The position numbers and the translations under genes are program-made. From the NCBI GenBank assembly GCA_913056365.1, contig CAJXLT010000001.1, forward strand, positions 620,001 through 684,000: 64,000 nt of DNA. The letters run 5' to 3'. Below the pieces are notes generated by a model. The model was not told the origin of the DNA and ran no database searches. It saw only the letters and a program-made list of their open reading frames with translations. Positions 45,813 to 54,303 of this stretch are shown piece by piece. Each line of letters begins with the position of its first letter. The stretch's first letter is position 1. The stretch comes from an uncultured Paenibacillaceae bacterium. GTDB taxonomy: Bacteria; Bacillota; Bacilli; Paenibacillales; K13.

Positions 45813-46406
45813 ATGACCGATTCCCAACTCATACGTGAGATCAAAGATGGCCAAGTGCAGTCCTATGCTAAGCTTATCGATCGTTACGAGCGCAAGATCC
45901 TCGCTTTTATTTTCCACATGCTGAAGAGCGCAGGTATGGAAATGGTAGCAGAAGACTTGTGCCAGGAGACATTCTACAAGGCTTATCGAAGCTTGGAATC
46001 TTTCCGCGAAGCGGAAGCATCGTTCTCCACATGGCTGTATACGATTGCGAGAAATACCGTGTTAAGCGAGCTGCGCAAGCAGAAGAGTTATAAAGTCTCT
46101 CTAGAAGACAGCGGCTATACGCCGTTAGCTCCGGCGGATACATTGCCGGAAGCGTCAGCACTCCGCAACGAGAAGGTCGTCATGGTGCGTAAGGCGATCA
46201 ACAACTTGCCTGAGAAGCAGCGTTCAGCGCTGATTCTGCGTGAATATGAGCAATTGGACTACCAAGAGATTGCGAATATACTTGGTCAGACTGTCAGTTC
46301 AGTGAAGTCTCTGTTATTCCGTGCTCGAGCCAGTGTGAAGACGCAACTAGAGCCTTACTTGCTAGAACCGATATTCGGTGAAGTCGAGGGGATGAATCAA
46401 CGATGA
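45813..46406 (+). CDS. ECF-type RNA polymerase sigma factor
   Basis: The 197-residue protein has sigma region 2 (DLCQETFYKAYRSLESFR, with an AEASFSTWLYTIARN core) and region 4 (LPEKQRSALILREYEQLDYQEIANILG with the helix-turn-helix after it). It lacks regions 1 and 3, so it is an extracytoplasmic-function type. AGGGAGG precedes the ATG. The stop overlaps the anti-sigma gene (ATGA). A GCAACTT element near 45729 could be an ECF-like -35, but the matching -10 is uncertain. Confidence 0.92.
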   Translation: MTDSQLIREIKDGQVQSYAKLIDRYERKILAFIFHMLKSAGMEMVAEDLCQETFYKAYRSLESFREAEASFSTWLYTIARNTVLSELRKQKSYKVSLEDSGYTPLAPADTLPEASALRNEKVVMVRKAINNLPEKQRSALILREYEQLDYQEIANILGQTVSSVKSLLFRARASVKTQLEPYLLEPIFGEVEGMNQR

Positions 46407-47029
46407 AGTGCTTGGAAGCGCAACAATCACTCGGAACTTATTGGGATCTTCCCGAACATGATCCGCTCCGGATGCAGATTGAGCAGCATTTGGCAGCGTG
46501 TGATTTGTGCAGTGCAGAATTTGCTGTTTGGAAGGAAAGCCGTGATTTGGTCCGGATTGCTTCCCGTGAAGAGCATGCTCCGATGTCGCAACAGAAGAAG
46601 GAAACACCCGTATCCATGTCCGTAATGGATCGGATCTATCAGGACGAGTCTTGGCGTATGCCAGTGAACGAACGATCCTATCGTTGGTCAGCAAGGATGC
46701 GTCGGAATTTGAGCGGCATTATCGCGTTCTGTTTGGCCTTATTCATCGTCAGCTTCTTCGCCTCGATCTTTGAAACAGGGCCTTCTGAGGAAGTCGTGAT
46801 GTATGGGCTGAAGGCACCTGCTACTGCGATTGCTGAAACCGATGACGGGGCATTGTCGGAGGATGGTGAACCAGATGCATTGAAGCTACTAGTTGCTAGC
46901 ATAAGTGAGCCGACAGCGATTCGGGTGGAAGCCGTGCCGAAGGACCCGAATTACTACGTTGCTTTTTCTCTGCTTGGCTTAATTACTGCGCTGCTTATTA
47001 TGAACTGGCTCTCGCGAGTACGAATTTAA
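46403..47029 (+). CDS. Membrane anti-sigma factor with ZAS-type zinc finger
   Basis: The 208-residue protein starts with an anti-sigma zinc-binding motif (His29-x3-Cys33-x2-Cys36, with Cys3). A linker follows, then one transmembrane helix (about 98-120), an outer segment and a second helix near the C-terminus (about 183-203). It should hold the coupled sigma factor inactive at the membrane. Release by proteolysis is typical for the family. PrsW (9574) is a candidate first protease, by inference only. Confidence 0.88.
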   Translation: MKCLEAQQSLGTYWDLPEHDPLRMQIEQHLAACDLCSAEFAVWKESRDLVRIASREEHAPMSQQKKETPVSMSVMDRIYQDESWRMPVNERSYRWSARMRRNLSGIIAFCLALFIVSFFASIFETGPSEEVVMYGLKAPATAIAETDDGALSEDGEPDALKLLVASISEPTAIRVEAVPKDPNYYVAFSLLGLITALLIMNWLSRVRI

Positions 47030-47055
47030 CCATGCAAGCTTGATGATACAGTATA

Positions 47056-47101
47056 AGACGTTCCTGCATGCGAAGGCATTCGCATAGGGAGCGTTTTTTT
47101 G
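47056..47101 (+). terminator. Terminator after the sigma/anti-sigma pair
   Basis: ATGCGAA pairs with TTCGCAT, extended by TCC-type pairs, and followed by seven T residues. Confidence 0.8.
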
Positions 47102-47219
47102 TGTTGTCTTATACGTGTGCACAACATGAAATCTTGCAAAATGGGCATTGCAGGAATAATTGACCGGTCTATGGCCGATAATGGGGCTAAGCATAGCGAA
47201 ACGAATCGGAGGTAACCGT

Positions 47220-48425
47220 ATGAATTTAGCAGATATGCTCAGTTACACCGACGTAAAGCAGCTTAGTGCGATAGCCGCACACTATGACTGCCCCTGTGAT
47301 CTCCATTCTAAGCGGGATATGATTCAAGCTATTCTGAATACATTGAACCATCCGGATGTATTCGAACGAATGATCAGTGAGCTCGGGCTTGATGACATGC
47401 GATTCATTCATGCGCTTCTGTTCGACCAGCGTGAAGCTTACAGCTTGGAGGAATTGTCCGCGAAAGCGAGACAGGCTAGATTCGATCATGAGGAAGATCA
47501 GACATGGTCGCCTCGGCAAACGATTGTCCGCTTTAAGCAAAAGGGCTGGTTGTTCAACGGTCATTCGCATCATACGAAGTATTTGTTTCAAGTTCCACGT
47601 GATTTGAAGCGGAAGATGATCGAATTGTTCGCCGAGCGGATGCGACATAATGTCAACACCGCAACAGAACCGGAAGTATATCGGGAGGAGCAGCAGTTGC
47701 TTGCTGAGGATGTGCTCCGATTACTCCGCTTCGTTCATCAAGAGGATGTGACGTTGACGCAGGATGGTGTCATCTACAAGCGCTGCTTGCTGTCCTTGCA
47801 AGAAGCCTTAGCCGTACATGAAGAACCGGTGTCCAAAGGAGGCTGGCGGTTTGGTTATGGCCGACGGTTCCGCGACTATCCGAATCGGTTCTCCTTTCTC
47901 TATGATTACTGTATCTATCATCAATACATAGAGGAACGTGATAACCGGCTTTGCTTGCGAGAGCATGGGGAAAGAAGATTGGCAGAAGGTACGAAGGAAA
48001 GTCCGCTCTCGATGTACAAGTTTTGGCTGAAGCTGTATCAGGTGCCGATTCGCAATTTGCGTGCGCATGTGCAGTGGATTCGCAAGCTTGCAGGACAATG
48101 GGTTACTGTCCAATCACTTACGGATGTGCTGGGACCGTATATGTATCCGTTCTACTATGATACGGTCGATACTATTCTGGAGCAGCGAATCTTGCATATG
48201 CTGATGCACTTAGGCCTAGTGCGCATAGGTGAGCATGCTGATGCGGGTGTCGTGGTGCAGACGACTGCTCTTGGCGATCGATTGATCGGCGGTACATTCG
48301 TCGCGGATGAGGAAGCGATTCTCATTCATGACGGAATTCCAGCCGCTTCCGAAAGAGATGCTGTCATGAGTGAGCGGATGCGAAGAGGGCTGGCTGTCGG
48401 CATTGACAAGCCTCCTGGCGGTTGA
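47220..48425 (+). CDS. Uncharacterised helical protein, possibly helicase-associated
   Basis: A 401-residue soluble protein begins at ATG 47220 behind GGAGGT. It is helix-rich, with several winged-helix-like segments (an AIAAHYDCPCDLHSKRDMI part near the N-terminus and repeated L-x2-L patterns). The C-terminal half resembles the helicase XPB/Ssl2 N-terminal-like proteins of Paenibacillus, but no helicase motor motif is present. I cannot assign a function. It stands alone between two terminators or promoters. Confidence 0.75.
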   Translation: MNLADMLSYTDVKQLSAIAAHYDCPCDLHSKRDMIQAILNTLNHPDVFERMISELGLDDMRFIHALLFDQREAYSLEELSAKARQARFDHEEDQTWSPRQTIVRFKQKGWLFNGHSHHTKYLFQVPRDLKRKMIELFAERMRHNVNTATEPEVYREEQQLLAEDVLRLLRFVHQEDVTLTQDGVIYKRCLLSLQEALAVHEEPVSKGGWRFGYGRRFRDYPNRFSFLYDYCIYHQYIEERDNRLCLREHGERRLAEGTKESPLSMYKFWLKLYQVPIRNLRAHVQWIRKLAGQWVTVQSLTDVLGPYMYPFYYDTVDTILEQRILHMLMHLGLVRIGEHADAGVVVQTTALGDRLIGGTFVADEEAILIHDGIPAASERDAVMSERMRRGLAVGIDKPPGG

Positions 48426-48462
48426 TACAATCTCTGCAAATTCATGAGGGAGAGGATCGACA

Positions 48463-48969
48463 GTGCACATAGCATACGATGGAAGAGTGCCGCAGCTTGG
48501 CAAGGATGTGTATGTAGCAGAAGGGGTTCGGCTAATCGGTGACCTGAAGGTCGGGGAACAGGCTTCGATCTGGTTCAACACTGTACTTCGAGCTGACTTG
48601 GCGCCGATCCGGATCGGTGCGAGAACGAATATTCAGGATGGCTGTGTTGGTCATGTGAACACGAACGAACCGTTGCTAGTGGAAGAGGAAGTGTCTGTCG
48701 GTCATGGTGCGATTATACACGGCTGTACGATAGGTAAAGGCACATTAATCGGCATGGGGGCCATCGTCCTTAACGGTGCAGACATCGGAGAATATGCTTT
48801 AGTAGGGGCTGGTTCGCTAGTCACGGAGAATGGCAAGATTCCGCCCTATACGCTCGCTCTTGGCACCCCGGCAAAGGCGGTTAGGGAACTGAATGAAGAA
48901 GATCTGCTCCGCATGCGTCGGACAATGGAAAGTTACGTGCAGAAAGGGAGAGAGTATTCGCTTTTCTGA
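48463..48969 (+). CDS. Gamma-type carbonic anhydrase family protein
   Basis: The 168-residue left-handed beta-helix protein has hexapeptide repeats and the metal ligands of gamma carbonic anhydrases: His64 (CVGHVNT), His81 and His86 (VGHGAIIHGCTIG). A C-terminal helix completes the trimer. Whether it hydrates CO2 or has a different role cannot be told from sequence. The GTG start follows GGGAGAGG. An IDEAL-domain gene follows after a 48-base gap. Confidence 0.88.
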   Translation: MHIAYDGRVPQLGKDVYVAEGVRLIGDLKVGEQASIWFNTVLRADLAPIRIGARTNIQDGCVGHVNTNEPLLVEEEVSVGHGAIIHGCTIGKGTLIGMGAIVLNGADIGEYALVGAGSLVTENGKIPPYTLALGTPAKAVRELNEEDLLRMRRTMESYVQKGREYSLF

Positions 48970-49017
48970 GTTGTTCGATGCGGATCACTTCGTTTTGCCA
49001 ATAGGAGGGATACGCTG

Positions 49018-49203
49018 ATGGAAAAGATGAGTATGATCTATGACGCTCTGCTGAGCCTGCATGCAGAATTAGTATTGGACCATGCGCTTCGCGAATACAG
49101 ATTGCAGCAATTGTATGAAGCGATCGACGAAGCGCTCCAATACGGAGATGAAGCCACTTTCTTGAAGCTTACAGCTGATTTGCGTGCGCTGCAGAGTCAG
49201 TAA
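49018..49203 (+). CDS. IDEAL-domain protein (YpiB-like, short)
   Basis: A 61-residue protein consists of an IDEAL domain: LVLDHALREYRLQQLYEAIDEAL is close to the family consensus. In B. subtilis the IDEAL domain of YpiB follows a UPF0302 domain, which is lacking here. AGGAGGG precedes the ATG. The position next to ypiF and qcrA corresponds to ypiB. Confidence 0.82.
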   Translation: MEKMSMIYDALLSLHAELVLDHALREYRLQQLYEAIDEALQYGDEATFLKLTADLRALQSQ

Positions 49204-49255
49204 GATGAGCCACTCAACAAACTAATTAATCGGAATACCGCCCCTGGTGCGAGTG

Positions 49256-49285
49256 AAGCTGCCGAACTTGATTCGGCAGCTTTTC
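49256..49285 (+). terminator. Terminator after the IDEAL gene
   Basis: AAGCTGCCGAA pairs perfectly with TTCGGCAGCTT, then T residues. Confidence 0.85.
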
Positions 49286-49374
49286 ATATTCTTCCTAACA
49301 TGCTACGCTCTTCATAAGGTCAAGCAAGCTGCTAGCAGCTTGCTGTACGGATATTGCAGAAGGGGAGATTGGGA

Positions 49375-49815
49375 ATGAAATTTAGCGATTTGGATGAAGC
49401 GCAATGGGAAGAGCTGAAGCCGTATTTGGACACATGTATAATTCCGGTTACAGGCTTGGATGGAGATTCAGCACCTTGGCAAGCTGTCCAAGGACTGGAG
49501 CGGTTGCGAGATATGCTGGACCTGGTAGAGCAGCCGTTCAGAGGGCGAGTAGTCACGTACCCCGCCTTGCATTATACAGCAGGAGATTGGCCGCATATTG
49601 CTGCCACAGTAGACAAGCTAAGCCGCCAGCTTAAGCAAGCACACTTTCCTTATGTTATCGTCGTTTCGGCATTGCCATGGCCGAAGCATGTAAGTTGTTC
49701 AGTGGCGGATTTGCTGATTGACGAGAATATGGTCGAATCCTTCGAACAATTGTCGCATGCTGTGCAGGAGAAGGTTAGGCAAATGTGGAATAAAAAACTA
49801 ACGGAGGTCGAATGA
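49375..49815 (+). CDS. ypiF: DUF2487 protein YpiF
   Basis: The 146-residue protein begins MKFSDLDEAQWEELKPYLDTC and matches DUF2487 in size and style, with a conserved CIIPVTG segment. It stands directly before the qcr genes, the place of ypiF in B. subtilis. AGGGGAG precedes the ATG at 49375. Function is unknown. Confidence 0.8.
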   Translation: MKFSDLDEAQWEELKPYLDTCIIPVTGLDGDSAPWQAVQGLERLRDMLDLVEQPFRGRVVTYPALHYTAGDWPHIAATVDKLSRQLKQAHFPYVIVVSALPWPKHVSCSVADLLIDENMVESFEQLSHAVQEKVRQMWNKKLTEVE

Positions 49816-49852
49816 TAAGTTCACCGGAGCAGAATGGTCGGCAGTGACTAGA

Positions 49853-49871
49853 GTTGTGACAAATTCGCAAC
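49853..49871. promoter_or_regulatory. Imperfect dyad upstream of the qcr promoter
   Basis: GTTGTGA, five bases, TCGCAAC; one mismatch in 7+7. It resembles a Rex or Fnr half-site arrangement but the spacing is one short for Rex. It lies about 50 bases upstream of the -35. Confidence 0.3.
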
Positions 49872-49919
49872 ATTTTATCAAGAGATGGCTGGTAACCGTT
49901 AATTCGCGCCGCGGTATTC

Positions 49920-49948
49920 TTGACGCTCCCCATGTCCTAAGCTATTAT
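49920..49948 (+). promoter_or_regulatory. SigA-type promoter of qcrABC
   Basis: TTGACG, 17-base spacer, TATTAT. Start near 49955, about 40 bases before qcrA. Confidence 0.82.
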
Positions 49949-49993
49949 ATGTATGTTAATGACCACGGTTCGTAAAGGGGGTACAACACGCAA

Positions 49994-50542
49994 ATGAGAG
50001 AAGAACACAACCAAGAGGCGCAGGAGTCGGGACAGCTTCCTAAGAAATCCCGTCGCGAAATGTCCCGCCGGCAATTTCTTTCTTATACCCTCGGAGGTAC
50101 CGGGGCATTCATGGTCGGTGTGCCGTTGATATTCAATCTGCGCTTCGCGGTAGACCCGCTATTGCAGAAGAAACAAGGGACAGATTATGTGAAAGTAGCG
50201 AAGGTGGAAGAAATTTCGGAAGTGCCGCAAGCTTTCAAATTTACGGTTCACCAAGTGGACGGTTGGTATGAGAGTGAGCCGACGATGGAGGCATGGATTT
50301 CGAGTGACCAAGAAGGCAATATCTTCGCCTTGTCACCGGTTTGCAAGCACTTGGGCTGTACGGTGAACTGGAACGGCAGCGGGGACTATCCGGAACAGTA
50401 CTTTTGTCCATGTCACGGCGCTCATTATACGAAGGACGGCGAAGCTCTTGCTATCGCACCGGCGCCGTTGGATCAATATGAAGTGAAGGTGGAGAACGGC
50501 TGGGTATACCTGGGCGCCATTCACGCGAACGAACGAGTGTAA
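49994..50542 (+). CDS. qcrA: Menaquinol-cytochrome c reductase Rieske subunit
   Basis: The Rieske [2Fe-2S] protein takes electrons from menaquinol in the bc complex. The 182-residue protein has a twin-arginine motif SRRQFLSY (24-31) before its transmembrane helix, and the cluster ligands Cys117, His119, Cys138, His141 with disulfide cysteines 122 and 140. AGGGGG lies upstream. The qcrABC order is that of B. subtilis. Confidence 0.96.
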   Translation: MREEHNQEAQESGQLPKKSRREMSRRQFLSYTLGGTGAFMVGVPLIFNLRFAVDPLLQKKQGTDYVKVAKVEEISEVPQAFKFTVHQVDGWYESEPTMEAWISSDQEGNIFALSPVCKHLGCTVNWNGSGDYPEQYFCPCHGAHYTKDGEALAIAPAPLDQYEVKVENGWVYLGAIHANERV

Positions 50543-50564
50543 CAGGAGGAGGCGTTAGTTACAG

Positions 50565-51236
50565 ATGCTGAAAAGTGTGTACAACTGGATCGATGAACGT
50601 CTGGACATTACGCCGATGTGGAGAGATGTGGCGGATCATGAAGTGCCTGAGCACGTCAACCCGGCTCATCATTTTTCCGCGTTCGTGTACTGCTTCGGCG
50701 GCCTGACGTTTTTCATCACAGTCATTCAAATTTTGTCGGGGATGTTCCTGACTATGTATTTCGTTCCCGACATTATTAATGCGTACAAGAGTGTGGACTA
50801 TTTGCAGCACAAGGTTGCATTCGGTGTTATCGTACGCGGCATGCACCACTGGGGTGCAAGCTTAGTTATCGTCATGATGTTCCTGCATACACTTCGTGTA
50901 TTCTTCACAGGTTCATATAAGGCTCCGCGTGAGATGAACTGGATTGTCGGCATGCTCATATTCTTCGTCATGCTCGGTCTTGGCTTCACCGGATACTTGC
51001 TGCCATGGGATAACAAAGCATATTATGCAACGAAGGTCGGCATTCAGATTGCCGCATCCGTGCCTTATGCAGGGGAGTACATAGCGATCTTCCTGCAAGG
51101 CGGCGATATTGTAGGCGCACAGACGCTCACCCGTTTCTTTGCGCTCCATGTCTTTTTCTTACCCGGAGCATTGCTGGCGTTGCTTGGCGCACACTTTTTC
51201 ATGATTCGCAAGCAGGGCATTTCCGGACCGCTGTAA
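50565..51236 (+). CDS. qcrB: Menaquinol-cytochrome c reductase cytochrome b subunit
   Basis: The 223-residue membrane protein corresponds to the N-terminal half of cytochrome b, with four helices carrying the heme histidines (RGMHHWGASLVIVMMFLHTLR, positions about 86-106, and later HVFFLPGALLALLGAH). It binds two b hemes and the quinone sites. It begins 22 bases after qcrA. Confidence 0.95.
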   Translation: MLKSVYNWIDERLDITPMWRDVADHEVPEHVNPAHHFSAFVYCFGGLTFFITVIQILSGMFLTMYFVPDIINAYKSVDYLQHKVAFGVIVRGMHHWGASLVIVMMFLHTLRVFFTGSYKAPREMNWIVGMLIFFVMLGLGFTGYLLPWDNKAYYATKVGIQIAASVPYAGEYIAIFLQGGDIVGAQTLTRFFALHVFFLPGALLALLGAHFFMIRKQGISGPL

Positions 51237-51272
51237 AAAGACGAATTTGCACAATGAAAGGAGGAGCAAAGC

Positions 51273-52184
51273 TTGGCTCACCAACCGCATGATCCGAATG
51301 AAAAAGTCGTCTATGTTGGCGATTCACGCGTACGCAAGTATGAGAAAAACAATATCCCCCGCGACTACTCTGCTTATCCGGGGAAATCGGAAGCTTTCGT
51401 TCCGAACTTTCTACTGAAGGAATGGATGGTTGGCGCAGTCGTCATGGTCGGCTATATGATGCTCGTTATTGCGCATCCATCACCGCTCGGCTATCCGGCT
51501 GATCCGACGAATACGTCATTTATTCCGATGCCGGACTGGTATTTCTTGTTCTTGTATCAGCTATTGAAGTATCCATATGCAGCAGATTCGTATATATTGC
51601 TTGGTACGCTTGTTGTTCCAGGCTTGGCATTCGGCGGACTCCTATTAGCCCCATTCCTCGATACAGGGAAGGAACGGCGCTTCTATCGTCGTCCGATTGC
51701 GTCTTCGCTCATGCTGCTCTCGCTCATTGCTGTAGGATACTTGACGATTGTATCCTGGCAGCATTATGAGCATGAGCTGGAAGTGAACGGTATTATTCCG
51801 GAGCATATTCAGCGTGAGGAGGAGCTGCTTGCTGCCATTGAAGCCGGTAAGCCAGTTCCGGAACCAGGTGGAGAGGAACCAGCACCGGTCGCGATCGTGG
51901 ACAAGGATGATGAAGGATTCCAGATCTATCAGAAGGCTACTTGCACTACCTGTCATGGGGATGAGCTCAAGGGCATGCCGCCGCAACTGCCGGCTCTGGC
52001 AGGCATAGGTGACAAGTATTCGAAGGAAGAAATATTAGGCATTATTGAGAACGGAATCGGGGGCATGCAAGCCCAGTATCAAGCGAATCTCGATAGTGGC
52101 TTGACGGAAGCGGACATCGATCTGCTTGCAGATTGGCTCGCACGGCAGAAGAGCGACGCTGGTGAAGAAGTCGAAGAAGGCTGA
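51273..52184 (+). CDS. qcrC: Menaquinol-cytochrome c reductase cytochrome b/c subunit
   Basis: A 303-residue fusion of the subunit IV part of cytochrome b (three helices, the FIPMPDWYFLFLYQLLKYP motif) with a C-terminal cytochrome c domain containing CTTCH and a later Met-rich GGMQAQY segment. The Ala/Pro-rich linker lies between them. This is the fused form characteristic of Bacillales. AGGAG precedes the start. Confidence 0.95.
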   Translation: MAHQPHDPNEKVVYVGDSRVRKYEKNNIPRDYSAYPGKSEAFVPNFLLKEWMVGAVVMVGYMMLVIAHPSPLGYPADPTNTSFIPMPDWYFLFLYQLLKYPYAADSYILLGTLVVPGLAFGGLLLAPFLDTGKERRFYRRPIASSLMLLSLIAVGYLTIVSWQHYEHELEVNGIIPEHIQREEELLAAIEAGKPVPEPGGEEPAPVAIVDKDDEGFQIYQKATCTTCHGDELKGMPPQLPALAGIGDKYSKEEILGIIENGIGGMQAQYQANLDSGLTEADIDLLADWLARQKSDAGEEVEEG

Positions 52185-52205
52185 CGGTGAAGCTCAGATT
52201 GCATC

Positions 52206-52242
52206 AAAAAAACCTGATCGGTTTCGATCAGGTTTTTTTTGC
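52206..52242 (+). terminator. qcrABC terminator
   Basis: AAAACCTGATCG, short loop, CGATCAGGTTTT, then T residues. Confidence 0.88.
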
Positions 52243-52256
52243 GAAATGACGACAGC

Positions 52257-52356
52257 ACACATCGCAGGCTTAACTTCACTTTCATGGGTTTAATCTCTCG
52301 GGCCCCACGAAAGTAATCGGAATACACATCGCAGGCAAAGCTTCACTTTCGTGGGT
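52257..52356. repeat. Two 33-bp direct repeats in the ypjA leader
   Basis: Copies at 52257-52289 and 52324-52356 share ACACATCGCAGGC...CTTCACTTTCRTGGGT. Between them CCCACGAAAG is the reverse complement of the end of the second copy (CTTTCGTGGG), so a hairpin can form there. Confidence 0.7.
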
Positions 52357-52379
52357 ATTCTATTATGGGAGGAATATAT

Positions 52380-53033
52380 ATGCTTCCACACTGGATGCGC
52401 ATTTGGACGAAGGAATGGTTGCTGCACCCGCGGAATTTACTGCTGCTCATCGTTGTGAATGGCGGCGGGACGATTTACGGCTACATGTGGTACAGCAATC
52501 AGTTGAATCAAGTTGCTGCGGACAAGCCAGCCTGGTACTTGCCATTCGTGCCGGACAGTCCGACAGCCAGCTTATTCCTAACCGTAGCCTTAATCGGCTT
52601 GCTGTGGCTCCCTCCAGCTGGGCGCAAGCCTGTGAGCAGCGCAATATGGGCGTTGATCGAAGCATTCGCAGTCGTTACGTTGTTCAAGTACGGGATATGG
52701 GCCGTCACGATGATCGTAGCTGGTGGTTTGCAGGGTGACAGCTTGAATTGGCAGCACTATATGCTGATCGTATCCCATCTCGGGATGGCGGTTGAAGCGT
52801 TGCTGTATGCAAAGTTTTTTACATATCGGTGGTCTTCGTTGCTGGTCGTGACGATCTGGTCGCTCTGGAACGATGGCATGGATTATATGACGGGAATTTT
52901 TCCTTACTTGCCAACAGTGCTGCATGATAACCTGAATGAAATTGCTTGGTTCACAGTACTATTGGGCTTAATCGGTGTCGCTTTGGCAGCTTGGTTAAGG
53001 AAAGGTAATAAGCAGCTAGAGGCAAGAAGTTAA
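52380..53033 (+). CDS. ypjA: DUF1405 membrane protein YpjA
   Basis: The 217-residue protein has about six transmembrane helices and an N-terminal WTKEWLLHPRNLLLL segment. Family DUF1405 and the position after qcrABC correspond to ypjA. The ATG at 52380 follows GGGAGGA. A long gap (53034-53362) without a gene follows. Function unknown. Confidence 0.85.
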   Translation: MLPHWMRIWTKEWLLHPRNLLLLIVVNGGGTIYGYMWYSNQLNQVAADKPAWYLPFVPDSPTASLFLTVALIGLLWLPPAGRKPVSSAIWALIEAFAVVTLFKYGIWAVTMIVAGGLQGDSLNWQHYMLIVSHLGMAVEALLYAKFFTYRWSSLLVVTIWSLWNDGMDYMTGIFPYLPTVLHDNLNEIAWFTVLLGLIGVALAAWLRKGNKQLEARS

Positions 53034-53133
53034 GATAATCGTTCCTACTTAGCCCAAGCTTGTTGCTTGGTTACTGCCGATCGAGCTTGCCGCTGATCAG
53101 GCATCTATCGAGTGATTCGATTGGAAGAAATAC

Positions 53134-53155
53134 CTTTAACGGACACCGGTGACCG
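53134..53155. repeat. Near-perfect 22-bp palindrome
   Basis: TAACGGACACC and GGTGACCGTTA mirror each other with one mismatched pair. It lies in the gene-free stretch 53034-53362, in which I otherwise see only the terminator-like hairpin at its end. Confidence 0.45.
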
Positions 53156-53302
53156 TTACAGTTTCTACTGGCTGCCTAGGCATTGTTTCCGCTCATCAAC
53201 GATACTTTTGCCGCGCCGGAAACTAACTTGCTCGCGTTCATTGCATCATGCGCCAAGTAGTAGATTTCGAGCAGCTAAGTAGTAACAGATATTCGGTCTA
53301 AA

Positions 53303-53362
53303 AGTGGACATCCCCCCATAGGATAGGGATAAGTACATGCCCTGGGGAGGTGTCTTTTTTAT
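53303..53362 (+). terminator. Terminator-like hairpin containing the ypjB ribosome site
   Basis: GACATCCCC (about 53307-53315) can pair with GGGGAGGTGTC (53344-53354) with small bulges, then six T residues. The 3' arm contains the GGAGG of ypjB, 12 bases before its ATG. Confidence 0.55.
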
Positions 53363-54259
53363 ATGCAAAAGCAACTAACAATACTTAGGAAATGGTCTCA
53401 ACGCTGGCTGTTCCCCGTAACGGCATGTTTCGTCATCGTTACGCTGTTAGGGGGATGCTTCGCACAAGAAGCTGCACCGTCGTCATCTGTACAGGATTTG
53501 TCTGTGGAGACAAGGAAAGCACTAGAGCAGCTGAGCGCATCATCGGAAAAGCTGTATCAAGCGATGAAAGCAGATGATCCCGTTCAAGCTCGCACGCAAT
53601 TGGAAAGCATCGCACGGCAATTCCCATCTGTCTCGCTCGAAGGGATGGTATCAGCAGAAGGGATGGAAGCCGTCTATGTGGCATTAGGGGAAGCGCGGAA
53701 AACATTCAATGCTGTTCAGTTCGACCCGCGAAGCGGAATAAGAGAAGCGGCAAAGATTCGCCTGCTCTTCGATACACTGTCCCAGCCGAAGCACCCGATG
53801 TGGAAAGCGTATTACAAGCCGATGGCGGACAATGTGAACCAGATTCAGCAGGCGGCGCAAGAACAACAAGCGGAGGAGCTGCTTACAGCATACAGGGAGC
53901 TGTCTGGACGCTATGCTATGATTAAGCCTAGCCTTGCCGTTACTCATCCGGCACAGCAGTTAGTAAAAGCTGACTCGATGTTCGTCTTCCTGCAATCTCA
54001 TATTGAACGAGACACGCCTGCCTTCACACACATTGAGGCCGTCCATAACGATCTTACCCAGTTGCTGCGCGAGCTGTTCGGACGTGACGCTGCTTCAGCA
54101 GATGTTGCCGCATATTCGCCTTCTTTGCCTATTCATCCTGTGTTGTATTGGGGAGCAGCAATCGGCTCGTTCATCTTAACGATACTGGCCTTCGTCGGCT
54201 ATCGCCGTTACCGTTATGAAAGAGACCGACCGCCGTCAATTCGGCAGAAGCATGATTGA
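53363..54259 (+). CDS. ypjB: Sporulation protein YpjB
   Basis: The 298-residue protein has a signal peptide with a lipobox (LLGGC, Cys32), a helical middle and a C-terminal transmembrane helix (about 260-280). It belongs to the YpjB sporulation family by order (after ypjA, before a YitT gene) and by layout. Its ribosome site lies in a hairpin stem. It converges on the YitT gene through a strong shared terminator. Confidence 0.8.
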   Translation: MQKQLTILRKWSQRWLFPVTACFVIVTLLGGCFAQEAAPSSSVQDLSVETRKALEQLSASSEKLYQAMKADDPVQARTQLESIARQFPSVSLEGMVSAEGMEAVYVALGEARKTFNAVQFDPRSGIREAAKIRLLFDTLSQPKHPMWKAYYKPMADNVNQIQQAAQEQQAEELLTAYRELSGRYAMIKPSLAVTHPAQQLVKADSMFVFLQSHIERDTPAFTHIEAVHNDLTQLLRELFGRDAASADVAAYSPSLPIHPVLYWGAAIGSFILTILAFVGYRRYRYERDRPPSIRQKHD

Positions 54260-54268
54260 GAAGGGTGA

Positions 54269-54303
54269 ATGAAGCAGGGTGCCGCAGACGGCCCCTGCTT
54301 CAT
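54269..54303. terminator. Bidirectional terminator between ypjB and the YitT gene
   Basis: GAAGCAGGG pairs perfectly with CCCTGCTTC, with an inner GCCG/CGGC stem and A/T tails. Confidence 0.85.
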
